Source: Trichopria drosophilae (lineage: Eukaryota > Arthropoda > Insecta > Hymenoptera > Diapriidae). From it: DNA of 64,000 nucleotides. The stretch covers positions 99,071,001 to 99,135,000 of the forward strand of contig CM059587.1 of assembly GCA_030407085.1 (NCBI GenBank), written 5' to 3'. Below the pieces are notes generated by a model that was not told where the DNA came from, made no database searches, and saw only the letters and a list, made by a program, of their open reading frames with translations. How positions within the stretch are numbered: the first letter of the stretch is position 1; each line of letters opens with the position of its first letter. The translations under genes were made by a program, and so were the position numbers. This document shows positions 13,381-24,655 of this stretch, piece by piece.

Positions 13381-15351
13381 GTGTTTTAGGACATTTTCAC
13401 ATCTATACTACAGAACTCGATGCAAAATATCAAGAAATGCAAATTGACGGATCCAATATGTCCGACGAACTTTTAGAAATTTGAATCACTTCAAACTCAT
13501 CATCATTTTGGAAACTTTACTTTGTTTTTTACCGAATTGAAGGTCAAACGGGGTAAAAAATCGTGTTTTCAGACATTCTTTTCTGTTTTTCTAGAAAACT
13601 AGTTAAGACTTAAACGAGTTTGAAGTGGTTCGAATTTTAATAGGTTTGTCGGACATGTTGGATCCACCATTTTGAGTTTTTTTATTAATTGCGTCGCGTT
13701 CTATAGTATTAGTAGAGAAATGAGCGAATTCTGCAAGCTGACTGAGAGAAGATCTGCTGAAGACTGTAAATGGAGTATGTCCGAATTTGCGCGATGATCT
13801 GCCGTCAGATCCTTCCTAAACAATCGAAAGTGTTAACTAACTGCAGAATCTTCTTTGCTTTGTTTTCTGAAGGAAAACTTTGGTTTCTTTTATAAAATAA
13901 ATCGCAGTCTCTGGGAAGAATCTTCATCGTTATGAACTCTACCTTAATACGACGGTATATGTCAAAACCTATAATAAGAATCCTCGCTATAACCAATTGA
14001 AACTCTTATTGAATGCAGTCTGCTTTACTGCATCACCATGGACTTTTCAGTACAAAATCATGAAGATTCGATTTTTTTTTACAAAAAATACCAGAACTTA
14101 AAAGATAAGACAAAATCATTTAGTACGGTAAATTATCGGCAAATTGCTTTAAAATATTCTAGGAGATCATATACATATAGCGTAGAAAATAGCCGGAATT
14201 TTGAAAAATCGATTAATAATTTTTAATTCACGTTTTTTTTCACAAATTATTTGCACAATTTTTGTGCAATCATGGAGTGTTTAAAATGTAATTTTGCAAT
14301 ATCACATTTTGGAATATTATACTCAAAAGAATGTTTCTTAAAACGAATAAAAAAATTAATTATGTCGATTATTTTAAAAAAGAGAATCTGAAAATTTGTA
14401 TCTTAAACTTAGGCATTCAAGTTATTTATTAATCATTAATTTAAATGAATTGTATACCGAATCTTCATTCCAGGTATTCTAGTGTATAATATACTTTATA
14501 ATATACTTTACATGCAAACTGATATTGAAAATTTGTAAATTTTCAAAATTCTTAAATATTTCGAAAACGGTAAGTGATATGGTCCCGAAATCTGACAAAA
14601 TTTCAGAGGTTGTCACAAGGAGGGATGACAAAATTTCTTTCAGTTTGACGATTTCTTAGGTTTAAATTTTATCGAATCGCAAAATGTTATTGAAGTAAAT
14701 TGTAGGCTTTTTCAAGCTAATTTCGAGGTAATTTTACGCTATGTATAGAGAGGACTGAGTTAGATTGGAAAAATAACAAAAGAATGGAAAAAAATAGCGA
14801 TTTTTGTCCCTTTATCGCGATTTTGGCACCGTTTACCTTCATTTATATATCAAATAAAGTGAAATTTCTTTACTTAGACATCATTTAGAAACTTTTCCAA
14901 CGGTAAGCCAAAAAACAATTTTTTTACGGACACCCTATTGTATACGTGTATGTATGTCAGTATTATAAATTTCAGCTTTCAAACAAATTTCTAAGTAACT
15001 TATGAAATAGCAATCGACTGAATTTCCCTTAATATTCTAGTCTAGCTAAACTAACATTCTGCTAATAGATTCTTCCAGTCATCTGTATGAGAATCACGTA
15101 CCATTTTACCAGACATAAGAATCTGCATTCAGTCTGTATTCAGATACCACTATGCAGAGTATTTATAAAAAAGAGCTTCTGCTGAAGATCTTCTATACGA
15201 TTGCATTGAGTTGACGTGAAGAATCTTGTGCGAAGAATCATCCATCAAACTGCAATAATTTTAATCTCAGATTGTCATTACAGAATCTTCTTTCCTCTGG
15301 TCATGAAGATGACTCTACTAGGGTACTAAGGTAGATGTAAAGAATATCCTA
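13381..15351. other. No gene seen
   Basis: AT-rich sequence without a supported gene. A GGACACCCTATTGTATA word near 14,929 resembles the GGACACCCTGTATA ends seen in many arthropod transposons, but no matching partner end was identified. A GGATCCA-TATGTCCG fragment of the window-wide module lies near 13,450. Confidence 0.45.
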
Positions 15352-15766
15352 CACTGTAAAAAATCCCTTTGTAAAATTACTATGGAGTTGTAAAATTAAA
15401 CCACAGTTTTACTAGAGAAAGTTGAAAACCACAACTTTGAAAAATGTAAAATTCCTATTTGGCTAGGTATTGTACCACTGCAATAGTAACATAACAACAA
15501 AATTGTAAAATTGCTATTCTCAGAGTGGGTCCTAATAATTACCTATTCTGAGAGTAGTAATTTTACTACTCTGAAAGTTGTCATTTTTACTACTTTAGAA
15601 GCAGTAAATTTACAAGATTAATTTAATTTTACTACTCTGGAAGCTGTAAATTTATAAACTCAATGTTAATTTTACAATTTTCCTAGGGATTTTACCACTC
15701 TCAGAGTGGGTCGTAGAAGTTACCTACTCTCAGAGTAGTAATTTTGCAAAAGGATTTTTTACAGTG
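15352..15766. mobile_element. TA-flanked MITE, CACTGTAAAAAATCC ends
   Basis: The 415-bp element starts CACTGTAAAAAATCC and ends GGATTTTTTACAGTG, flanked on each side by TA (15,350-15,351 and 15,767-15,768). The interior has internal copies of CTACTCTGA and TAATTTTAC words in both orientations. TA target duplications are usual for the Tc1/mariner superfamily. A second member lies at 61,301-61,656. Confidence 0.85.
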
Positions 15767-15774
15767 TAAAGCAA

Positions 15775-16055
15775 GCTTTTTTACAATTTTGACCTGGAAT
15801 TTGGACAAAAAATAAATCCAATTCAATATTTCCGAATACATATTTCGATTCTGTGAAAAAAATTATATGAAAATTGACTTTTACTAGTGGAGCAACATCA
15901 TTTTTTGGTATCTGATATTGAAAAATGCCGAAAATCATATTTTTAACCCCTTTGACCTTCAATATCTCAAAAACTGGAGCCAATTGGATATTTTGGCGGT
16001 CATATTTGGATTCCGGAACAAAAATCCAATCAGAATCGACTCTTAGGGCAACAAA
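15775..16055 (-). repeat. Inverted copy of the 13.1-kb repeat
   Basis: The reverse complement shares CAGAATC, ATATTGAAGGTCAAAGG and TCCAATTGGCTC with the units at 13,084-13,380. Two overlapping opposite-strand frames (about 107 and 64 codons) fall inside the copy and share its repeat structure, so neither is called a gene. Confidence 0.55.
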
Positions 16056-16236
16056 ATTTTGTATGCATTCAAATGAATTCAAGTTCTTTTTTGTACATAT
16101 TATTTTTGGATATAAATGAATTCATATGCATTAAAAAAGTTTATTTTGGTATTCATATGGATTCATCAGGTACAGAAAATGGATTCAAAATTTATTTGAA
16201 TCTTTTCTGACTGCATTTTCGATTACTTGGTAATAT

Positions 16237-16850
16237 AAGAATAAAAATAAGAATAAGAATATATTTATTTCCAGGTTACAATACAATATAATATAGCAAC
16301 AATACCGCTGTACGATAAAATAATAAAAAATTATAATACAATAGCAAACGGTATACTGCAGAGACATAAAGTCTGTACGCAGTCAGGAAAAACCCATAAT
16401 AAACCCCAATCCAAAACTTAACCTAAACCTAAATCTAGACCTTAAACTTAAACTTAACGATTGTTCTCAAAACATAATTGTAGCATCTAAATTCAAATCA
16501 AGTATCAACTTAGAGATTTGTAATATTCATACTACCTATACACCTACATAACAATTTATTGTAATTAAGTGTACAAGCTGATTTATCCTTCTCTTCTAGT
16601 TTATTAAAGTATTTTATGGCAACAAACTTATGGTTACGCCTTCCAATCTCTTTCTGAACTTTCGGTAGTATAATTGCCTTATTACGAGTAACAGATAAAT
16701 TTTTATTAAAAACATACTTCAATTCTTTATAGTGAAAAATAACGCATTCAAGAACATACTTGTTAAGTAAATTTATGGGTTGAATACAGGTTCTATTATT
16801 TGTTCGCAGAATTTTAATAATTTTGTTGTGTACACTATTTAATAAACATA
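16237..16850 (-). mobile_element. LINE reverse-transcriptase C-terminal remnant
   Basis: On the minus strand a frame open from about 16,820 to 16,510 has the layout typical of the tail of a non-LTR retrotransposon reverse transcriptase. It begins with an N-K-I-I-K-I-L segment and later has L-P-K-V-Q-K-E-I-G-R-R followed by F-V-A-I-K-Y-F-N, where functional copies usually have a leucine-tryptophan-asparagine motif. Downstream sequence ends in AATAAATATATTC near 16,250. The tryptophan is lost and there is no catalytic domain, so it is a dead 5'-truncated copy. The clade is not assigned. Confidence 0.55.
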
Positions 16851-17109
16851 AATATAAATCTCAATATTTTTTGGTTTACTATAAAAAGTACACTATTGCA
16901 ATAAGAAAAATAAATGTAAGTTAAAAATATCAATAAATTAACCCTTTTTCGGCAAATATGTGCACATCGCACATGTTCAGTACAACGCCACCTATATCAC
17001 TGGTTCAAAGTTACTTGTGCAAGTCTAATATAATCGGGACTTTTAGATGAATTTTGTAAAATTACATCACAAGGAAACACACACAAAAGGATTTTAAAAT
17101 TGCGAAAAG

Positions 17110-18978
17110 ATGTTTCGCACATCTTGTCGCGTTTTTTACATAGTTCCGGTAAATAAGTCCACAATTACACTTTTAGGTTATGATATTTCATTCCACTTAT
17201 ATTTCTGAAAGTACATTAAAAAACCTTTGTTAAAAATTTCTTTAATTACAAGTACAAAAAACTCATTAATTCCATCTTTAACCTCAATTGAGAATATTTA
17301 TATCAATTCGTTATAAACTGAAAGAATTAAAATGATCGTCTAATACATTAAAGTTTCATTAAAAATATGTTGTCTTTTATTGTTTTTTAAACTTGTTTTT
17401 TATTGTCAACATTTACTATTATAGAAACTTACACCATGCCGAAGCTTACACATCTCTCACAAAGCATGGCAAAAGAATGTGACAAATATTACTTTACTAC
17501 GAAGATATCTCGGTTCGAAAAGAGCACTACTTTTCCCAAGTATAAACGGATCAATTCGACACGCCAGTACAAACACCGAAAACACATCAAATGGTAAGGA
17601 ATTCATTTTATTCTATCCATTATCCAATCGTAACATTTTGTTTCAGAATTTTCAACAACTCCAGTAGAAAACGCTTTGCCAGAAATACCAGGTAAGAAAT
17701 AATATTAAAAACTTAGAAAACAAGTCGTAACGATTGTTTTTGTAGAAGCACCTCCGATCCCTGCAGTCGAAGAAATTATTGAAGCAGTATCAAATGTTGG
17801 CGGTTCTACTTTACAAAGTCTCGGACTTGGAGGTTATTGGCCAATCGGCCTGGTACAACACGCTCTCGAATGGCTGCATTTATCCGCTGGGATGCCATGG
17901 TGGGCAACTATTATTTTAGGTAAGTTTTTCGCTTCTCAATTGCAATCGTTTTACATTTTACTTCATTCAAATTAGGCACCACCATTGCAAGGACGATCGT
18001 ATTTCCTGTATTCGTTAAGGCGCAGCGAAGTGCTGCTGAATTAAGTAGGGTTATGCCAGAAATGCAATACATTCAAAATAAAATGACAGAAGCAAGAAAA
18101 AACGGTGACGAATTCGAAGCACATCGATGCACAATGGAACTGATGAAATTTATGAAGGATAATAAAGTGAATCCGTTGAAAAATGTCATGGTTCCTCTTG
18201 TGCAGGTAAATAAAAAAAATATACAAATTTTTAAGAAAAATTGAGGTTAAATTCTTTTAGGCGCCGATTTTTATAACTTTCTTCTTGGCGCTGCGGAGAA
18301 TGGTACAAGCACCAGTCGAAAGTATGAAAGACGGAGGGTTATGGTGGTTCACAGATCTCACCATTCCAGATCCATACTTTATTCTTCCAATAGTAACCAG
18401 CGCTACACTTTTCGTTACTATTAAAATCGGAGCTGATGCTGTCAGACTCGAAACGTTGGGAAACGCAAAATATCTTTTGTTGTCGCTTCCGTTCATACTT
18501 ATTCCGTTCTCCATCAACTTCCAAGGGGTAAGAAAATATTAAAATAAAACAAGGCGGCAATAATATTTTATAATTTACAGGCAATTCTTTGTTATTGGGT
18601 TTCGACTAATTTAATAACCCTCATACAAGCGTTTGCATTCAAACAAAAACCGGTTAAGAAGTTTTTCAATATTCCTGACATAATCAAACACGCGCCACAA
18701 CCAACGATATTCACAGGCAAAAAAAATTTCGTCGAAGGATTCCAAGACTGTAAGTACATTTGTAACAATTTAAAGAATTTGTAAATATATTTTTTTGTAT
18801 TTTAGCTTGGACGAATATGAAAATTGCGAGAGAAATGGATGCCAGGCATTTTTCGGATGAAATGCTTTTCAAAAACGCTGCTAAAGGACCTCTGCCTAAA
18901 ACGTTCGATTACGATCCGACACTTTCGCCGTTAAAAGACAAAATAACCGAAGAAATCTTGTCGAAAAATAGAAAATAG
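17110..18978 (+). CDS. OXA1L: OXA1L, mitochondrial inner-membrane insertase (8 coding exons)
   Basis: The product inserts mitochondrially and nuclear-encoded proteins into the inner membrane and binds mitoribosomes. Exons: 17110-17148, 17425-17593, 17647-17691, 17746-17919, 17976-18205, 18261-18527, 18581-18749, 18806-18978. They join in frame to 421 codons, close to family length. Residues 1-65 are rich in Arg, Ser and hydrophobics with few acids, as in a mitochondrial presequence. The LGLGGYWPIGLVQ segment near 110 is the Oxa1 signature before the first membrane helix (PWWATIIL, about 135-155). Later come APIFITFF, GGLWWFTDLT and the last helices around CYWVSTNL. Introns 2-7 are 53-56 nt. 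The 13-codon first exon is inferred: the exon at 17425 is open upstream only to a stop that overlaps the acceptor, and ATG 17110 plus the donor at 17149 supplies a targeting-like start in frame. Confidence 0.93.
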
Positions 18979-18984
18979 ATTTGT

Positions 18985-18990
18985 AATAAA
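18985..18990 (+). terminator. Polyadenylation signal of OXA1L
   Basis: AATAAA lies 7 nt after the stop codon. The gap to the convergent CIAO2B stop is only 81 bp, so the two transcripts probably overlap or end very close together. Confidence 0.55.
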
Positions 18991-19059
18991 ACCGTTAAAT
19001 TCGTTAGTTTTAATTTGTTTTTCATTTATAAATATAAACCCTGCACAAAATATTTTAAG

Positions 19060-19645
19060 TTACAAAGTGAAAGCATTTTCGAGGCATTGGTTGATAACCG
19101 ATAGTAAATGAGAATTTTCTAACGCTGCTGCAACACGTTCTTTGTCTGCGAGTTGTTTGTTAACGGCCAGCTCCGAAGCGTGACTTCCGGGTGTAATTTC
19201 GACGGAAACTTTAAATCGAGCTGGTAAAGCTCGTAAAAGTTGAACTCGGATGGACAAACCTATCAACGTTGCCATACTGCAATGTGGAATCGTTGGTGTA
19301 AATTGGACTGAAATTTTATTGTGTTCATTGTCGACCTAAAATTTAAGAAACGTCAACTTGGGAATTGTTTTTATTTTGTATTTTACGTACTTGGATTAAA
19401 TTTTGTTCAACGACATTTAATTCTTCGAGTGTTCGAGGATGCTCAGGATCTTTGATGTTTCTTATTATATCTAAGATAAATTGTCAGGTTATTTAGTGAC
19501 GGAGTAAAATTTAGTTGAATTGTTTACCAAATATTTCGCGAGAATCAAAAGGATCTACTACATCATCATCCTCTTCGTCGAGTGTGATTATTCGTTCTTC
19601 TGCTTTTTGGTACAATTTGGGGTTCGCATTCTCAAAAAGATTCAT
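19060..19645 (-). CDS. CIAO2B: CIAO2B / MIP18 family (galla-2), cytosolic Fe-S targeting factor
   Basis: Members act with CIAO1 and MMS19 to deliver Fe-S clusters to cytosolic and nuclear proteins such as DNA polymerases and helicases. Minus-strand exons are 19528-19645, 19391-19470 and 19060-19335, joining in frame to 157 codons, near the usual ~160. The N-terminus has the NPxLYQ-like segment and an acidic run (DEEDDD) before [18 protein letters not shown]. The next part has LEELNVVEQ, then [20 protein letters not shown] with the conserved cysteine, and [20 protein letters not shown] near the end. Introns are 55 and 57 nt. The reading begins at the first ATG in frame; the MNLFENANP start fits the family. 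It converges on OXA1L. Confidence 0.95.
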
Positions 19646-20371
19646 ATTTTATTGGAAAAAAGAAAATGTTACATCCATTAATTGTAGATTAGATTTTATT
19701 TAACAAAAAGTGAGGTTAGGGGTACCCTATAGGGATTTTTATGAAAAATATTGGAGGTTGGTAATACATAACAAAAATTACTAAATATTATGAGCCCAAT
19801 CAGCTGTTTCAGTATTTTTTGTCAAAAAATTTGCTAATTTAATGTTGATATAAGTTTACTGGCTTTTATGTTGATAATTTCTTTGTTTATTATTGTTTCT
19901 TTATTTTTTTTAGTCATATATGTGGACATTGTTATTTTTATATGATAGCAAATATTTTATAGACGTGGTATTATTTACCAGACAGACTATATTATTTATC
20001 TTCAATCATCAGCAATTTCTTGTATTTATTATTGAAATAAAATACATATTAAGTTTGAATAAAACGTTCACTTGTAAAATGTAATATTTTAATATTTCAG
20101 AATGGTATTTATCTAGTTTTATCCTAGTGAATTTGCTATTACTAGAATTCATTTTTACTAGATCCATAGGGAATATAAAAAAAAATATATTTAATAAGGG
20201 AGTTCTAAATTGATCTGCCTATAAGATAGGAATTTTTAATAAAAACTGTAAATTAAAGATGACTGAATCGATTTTTTTTAAATTCGAGCTCTGTAAGAAT
20301 GATTCCAATTACTATAGATGGTATCCTAGAAAATATCAACGAAATTAATTCAGAATTAAGTGAAATTTAAA
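19646..20371. other. Intergenic; repeat copy at its right end
   Basis: The first part is AT-rich with no supported feature beyond a presumed CIAO2B promoter just right of 19,645. About 20,200-20,370 holds a copy of the dispersed family marked by GATGACTGAATCGATTT, GCTCTGTAAG and AATTAATTCAGAATTAAG. Confidence 0.5.
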
Positions 20372-21667
20372 TTAATCCATTTCGTCCTGATGCCGTAAAT
20401 TTTTACTTCTTTTCATCAGATGCTTTCTTAGAAAAAGAAAAATCACTCAACCGTTTTGGTATAACATACCTATTGTATTTTTTCTCGAACTTTCTAAATT
20501 CGGTTTCAGATTGACCATATCTGCCGCCACTTTTTTACTATGGCGGTTTAAACATTAAAAAATTGTGAATTTTGAAAAAATTTCTTCAAATAATCGTATT
20601 TTTGAACAGGAAACCGTGTTCGGAACAAGCTAAGTCTCTCTATCTGGTGGAGTAATTAGTTACACTAAAAGATAGGATGGTAATTAATTCTCCATTCAAA
20701 ATGGCGGTTCTCAGTCAAAATTTTGTTGAAAAATTTCTGGACGATCTAACTCAAAAGCTACGAGCTTTTTAAAAAAAATGTTGAGAATAAAAAGTTCTTA
20801 GAATTCATTGAGAAATACACTGGATTTTTTTCAGATTTTTTAAATGAAGTTTTGAGAAATTTTTTTTCAAAATTTTTTTCAAAGTTGTAATTTATTTACT
20901 AAAAATTCTGAACAAAATTTAGTGCATTCTCTGATAAATTTTAAGAGTTTTTTGTTCTTTGCAATTCTTTCCAAAAGTTGATAGTTTTCGAGAAAATGAA
21001 TTTCAAATATTATAGTTTAAGATTTTTTTTTCTCGAAAACTATCAACTTTTGGGAAAAAAAGCATAGAATAAAAACACTCTTAGAATTCATCAGAGAATG
21101 CACTAAATTTTGTTCAGAATTTTTAAAAAAAAAATTACAATTTTGAAAAGAATTTTGAATAAAATTTTTCAAAAATTCATTTAAAAAATCTGAAAAAAAA
21201 TCCACTATATTTCTCGGCGAATTCTAAAAATTTTTTATTCTTAGCATTTTTTAAAACAAGCTCATAATTGTTCAGTTACAGCGTCCAGAAATTTTTCAAC
21301 AAAATTTTGACTGAGAACCGTCATTTTGAAGCCGCCATTTTGAATGGTGAATTAATAACCATCCTATCTTTTAGTATAACTATTTACTCCAACAGATACA
21401 GAGATTCAGCTTGATTCGATCACGGTTTTCTGTTAAAAAATACAATTATTTGAACAAATTTTTTCAAAATTCACGATTTTTTTATGTTTAAACCGCCATA
21501 GTAAAAAAATGGCGGCAGATGTGGTCAATCTGACACCGGATTTAGAAAGTTCGAGAAAAAATACAATAGGTGCGGTTATATCAAAACGATTGAGTGACTT
21601 TCTCCATGAGAAAGCACCTGATGAAAAGAAGTCAAAATTTAGGACATTTCAGGACGAAACGGGTTAA
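20372..21667. mobile_element. TTAA-flanked palindromic element, ~1.3 kb
   Basis: The left end is TTAA-TCCATTTCGTCCTGATG; the right end, read inward, is TTAA-CCCGTTTCGTCCTGAAATG. The arms pair for hundreds of bases: CTATGGCGGTTTAAAC at 20,538 faces GTTTAAACCGCCATAG near 21,486, and further inward the runs of GAAAACTATCAACTTTTGG pair near the centre at about 21,000. TTAA target duplications with CCC-type ends are typical of the piggyBac superfamily. There is no transposase frame, so the element is non-autonomous. Confidence 0.75.
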
Positions 21668-22855
21668 AATGCTTTACGCATTTTCTTAATACGTTTTAAT
21701 TTGTGTCAATTCCTTTTAATTACTTTTATCGAATTCTTTTGCACAATATTAACTCTCTAATACCCGTGAGACATATAGGTACGTCCCACATACAAAAACC
21801 TCAATATCTTCGAAGAAAAGTAATATTCTTTAGTCAAATTTAGTGCACTTTGTTCAGGAAACACAGAACTTTAAAAATATATAACCTAGATTGCGTTAAA
21901 AAATTCCTGTTGTTTAAAAAAATACACAAATTGTTGTTAAAAAACACGAATTTTTAAAACATTTTTAAATCACGTCAAAATTGTTACTCTGGAGTTTTCG
22001 GGGTCGCTGAATACGAATCCGGTGTTAGTTTTCAAACATTCAAAATGGCGGATCCAATGTGGCGGACGACAAATGTAAAAATTGATTGCATTAGCATAAA
22101 ACTTGTTGCTCGGGAGTATTTGGGGTTGCTGATTACAAATATGATCCAAATATATCTTGGATATATTTTGAATTTTGGAAATCTGACACCGGAAATAAAT
22201 TCATATTTTCAATTCTTTTCAATACTGTTGATAAAGAAACCGAATTGGAGCCTGTTGGAATTACAAATTTGCATTTTAGATTGATCCTTGTGAAAGTAAG
22301 TGCAGGATTTCATAATAAATCTTACTAGATAGTTTTAAAACGGTCTGAATTACATTTTGAAATTATGGAACATTAAAAATAATTAAATGATTTATGTCAC
22401 TACTAATAGGAATCAAATTAAGTTATACAACTGAATAATTTTCAATCCTTTCAAACAATTCTTTGCTTAATGAAATTCCTATTTGTTATTACGAATTGGG
22501 AACTATAATTTTGAATTTATGTGAATCTAAAAATAATATTTAAAAATCGATTCTATTCGAATTTCTTATCAATCCGAATAAAATAAATTTGTGTAGAACC
22601 TGAAAAATCAGTCATTTTTTAATAAAATAGCGGCGATCTCCTGTGGGACCCAGCAAACGAAAAATTATTCAGAATGATTGAAAAGTATTCATTTTTGAAC
22701 TTTGAATTCTATTTGTTGACCTTCGTAAATACTTCCTATTTTCCGTTTGTTTTTTTAAGTGAAAGGATATTGTTTCTTGATTAATCTTAATAAGACCGGA
22801 ATATAGACAGGATGTTTGTAGAAAATAAAAAACCAAAATTCTTTTCTTTAAAATA
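21668..22855. other. No gene seen; module copies at 22.0-22.2 kb
   Basis: About 22,010-22,200 carries the window-wide module (AATGGCGGATCCAATGTGGCGG, TTTTGGAAATCTGACACCGG). The rest is AT-rich with no supported feature. A 79-codon frame at 22,045 overlaps the module and is a by-product. Confidence 0.5.
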
Positions 22856-22859
22856 AATT

Positions 22860-22893
22860 ACGTTTCGACTGTCTGATTGCAGTCCTCTTCAAG
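22860..22893 (-). other. TGAAGA...GAAACGT stem-loop motif
   Basis: On the minus strand the order is CTTGAAGA, then a hairpin with stem GACT/AGTC, then GAAACGT. This is the same layout as the 41-nt motif in the foldback family at 32-40 kb, although the surrounding sequence is unrelated. The base before TGAAGA is T rather than the C of a canonical hammerhead core. Confidence 0.5.
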
Positions 22894-23047
22894 ATTTTGT
22901 ATTCTAAAAAATATAATACATACAATTTTTTTTCATGCAGCAGGCGTAAATAAAATGATCGTTTTATGCCTACTGTAAAAATATACTATTTACATACTTT
23001 TTTTTACAAAGTCAGTCCGAAAAGTTAACACACATTTTTTTAAAATA

Positions 23048-23326
23048 CAGTAGACTCCCGCGTTAGTGGCGTGCTCGGTTCCGAGCCCTCCCCTCAATCC
23101 CCGTGTTAGTGGCAGAAGTACGAGAAACATCGCTTCCCCCGCTAGACTGCAGTCCTGCAGTCACGTGACGTAATTCAAATCACGCGCCTGGGGCCCGTAC
23201 CTTATTAGGCCACGCCTCTCAGGCGGCTGGCGACATGGCGGGGATGGAAAGATTCCGAGAAGTGCCACTAACACGGGGTTCCATCGCGTCACTAACGCGA
23301 GACGCCACTAACGCGGGAGTCTACTG
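23048..23326. mobile_element. GC-rich TA-flanked MITE with CAGTAGACTCCCGC ends
   Basis: The 279-bp element begins CAGTAGACTCCCGCGTTAG and ends CTAACGCGGGAGTCTACTG, with TA on both sides (23,046-23,047 and 23,327-23,328). CAGTA-type ends and TA duplication fit the pogo/Tigger branch of Tc1/mariner. The interior repeats GTTAGTGGC words and is far richer in G and C than its surroundings, including CACGTGACG. No protein is encoded. Confidence 0.9.
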
Positions 23327-23889
23327 TAAATATATAATATAACAATAAAAATTATATATCCTTATATTGAATTTTGAATTTTTATGAAGTTACTTTTCAA
23401 AATTGTCCAAACTTCTGTTTAATTATAATTCAAAAAGTCTGTATTTCTTTACTTCATTTTTATTGTAAACTTATTTTATCTCTATTGCATATAATATTAA
23501 GAAATTTGTTGTGTGTATAATACAATTCTTACCTTATGAAAATATGTAATTAAATATGACCCGTTGGGTAATGAAAAACACTTGTAGTTAAAAATAATAC
23601 TGTAAAAAATATAAACAGTGTGAATAACATAATTATTCAGTAAGTTGTATTGTAGAATAATTTTTTTAAATTAAACTATAACTTATTGTATAATTCAATT
23701 TTTTTTTTAAGTATTAACTGAATTTAGTTGGTTTGAACAGTTAATGGTTAACTAAAACGTATCTTCTAGAAACAAAATTCAGTCTATAAATGAAAACACC
23801 CTCATACAAACATACAAATTACAATCAATATTCGGTAACGGCCATATTTATTTACGAGATTTAAGTGTGAATTTAGATATTTTAAGAGA
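23327..23889. other. No gene seen
   Basis: Very AT-rich sequence without supported coding, RNA or repeat structure. Confidence 0.5.
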
Positions 23890-24140
23890 GTTCTAAAGTT
23901 CTCGGCCGATAAGATTGGAAATTTCACTAAAAATCGTAAATAAAAAATGACTAAATCGATTTGTCAAAATTCGGGCTCTGTAAGGGCAATTTTAGTTACT
24001 TTAGACGGTATCCTTGAAAATACCAAAGAAATTAATTGAGAACTGATCAAGAATATTTCTAGGAAATTGTTTATAGCGCTTAGAATTGCCCTTACAGAGC
24101 CCGAATTTAAAAAAATGTTACTCAGTCATCTTTAACACTT
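23890..24140. repeat. Short palindrome of the CTCTGTAAGGGCAA family
   Basis: TCGGGCTCTGTAAGGGCAATT near 23,970 is mirrored by AATTGCCCTTACAGAGCCCGA near 24,083, with AATGACTAAATCGATTT and ACTCAGTCATCTTTA further out. Single-orientation relatives lie near 6,000, 10,150 and 20,250. Confidence 0.7.
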
Positions 24141-24469
24141 TTCATGCCAAGCGACCATAATTTTTTCATGTTTTTTAAGTGAATATTTATCTGTGTAATG
24201 ATAAGCAAAAAAATTCAAAACCTATTTTCTGATGTATTTTTGTCCGTATTTTTCAAATCTGCTATTAGTTTTGTTCTGTAACGTTTGATTTTTTTCAAAA
24301 TGGCGGCTAATTTACAAAAAACGTGATTTTGTATATTTTTTATTTGTTTAACGTACCGGCTAATAACGTTCCCGTTGTGGGATCAGCACAAGTGTCTTGA
24401 TCCTGTGGAATAGTCACTATAACTAAAATTTAAGCGTCGCAGAATGACAAAATTCAAAATGGCCGATCA

Positions 24470-24655
24470 TTTGGATGTCCGCCATTTTGGATTTGCCATT
24501 TTGAATTTTTAAAATATGACTTCAGATTCGTAATCAGCGACCCCAAAAACCCCCGAGTAATAATTTTTAGACAAATTAGATCCATTTTCAAAAAAGTCAT
24601 CCGCCATATTGGATCCGCCATTTTGAATTTTTAAAATCTGACTTTCAATATTCGA
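24470..24655. repeat. Window-wide GGATCCGCCATTTTGAA module
   Basis: Two tandem partial units, with GTCCGCCATTTTGGATTTGCC and CATATTGGATCCGCCATTTT, flank TTCGTAATCAGCGACCCC and ACCCCCGAGTAAT. Confidence 0.7.

Noticed and set aside
15759..16082. 107-codon minus-strand frame
   Set aside because: It spans a MITE end and a dispersed repeat; part of its translation recurs in the frame near 13,165 only because the repeat DNA does.
17403..17597. 64-codon frame starting at ATG-like 17,403, proposed as OXA1L start
   Set aside because: Wrong phase: only the frame one base over joins the downstream exons and gives a presequence-like N-terminus.
18257..18584. Minus-strand frames opposite OXA1L exon 5
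   Set aside because: Antisense shadows; the plus strand has the conserved protein and splice sites.
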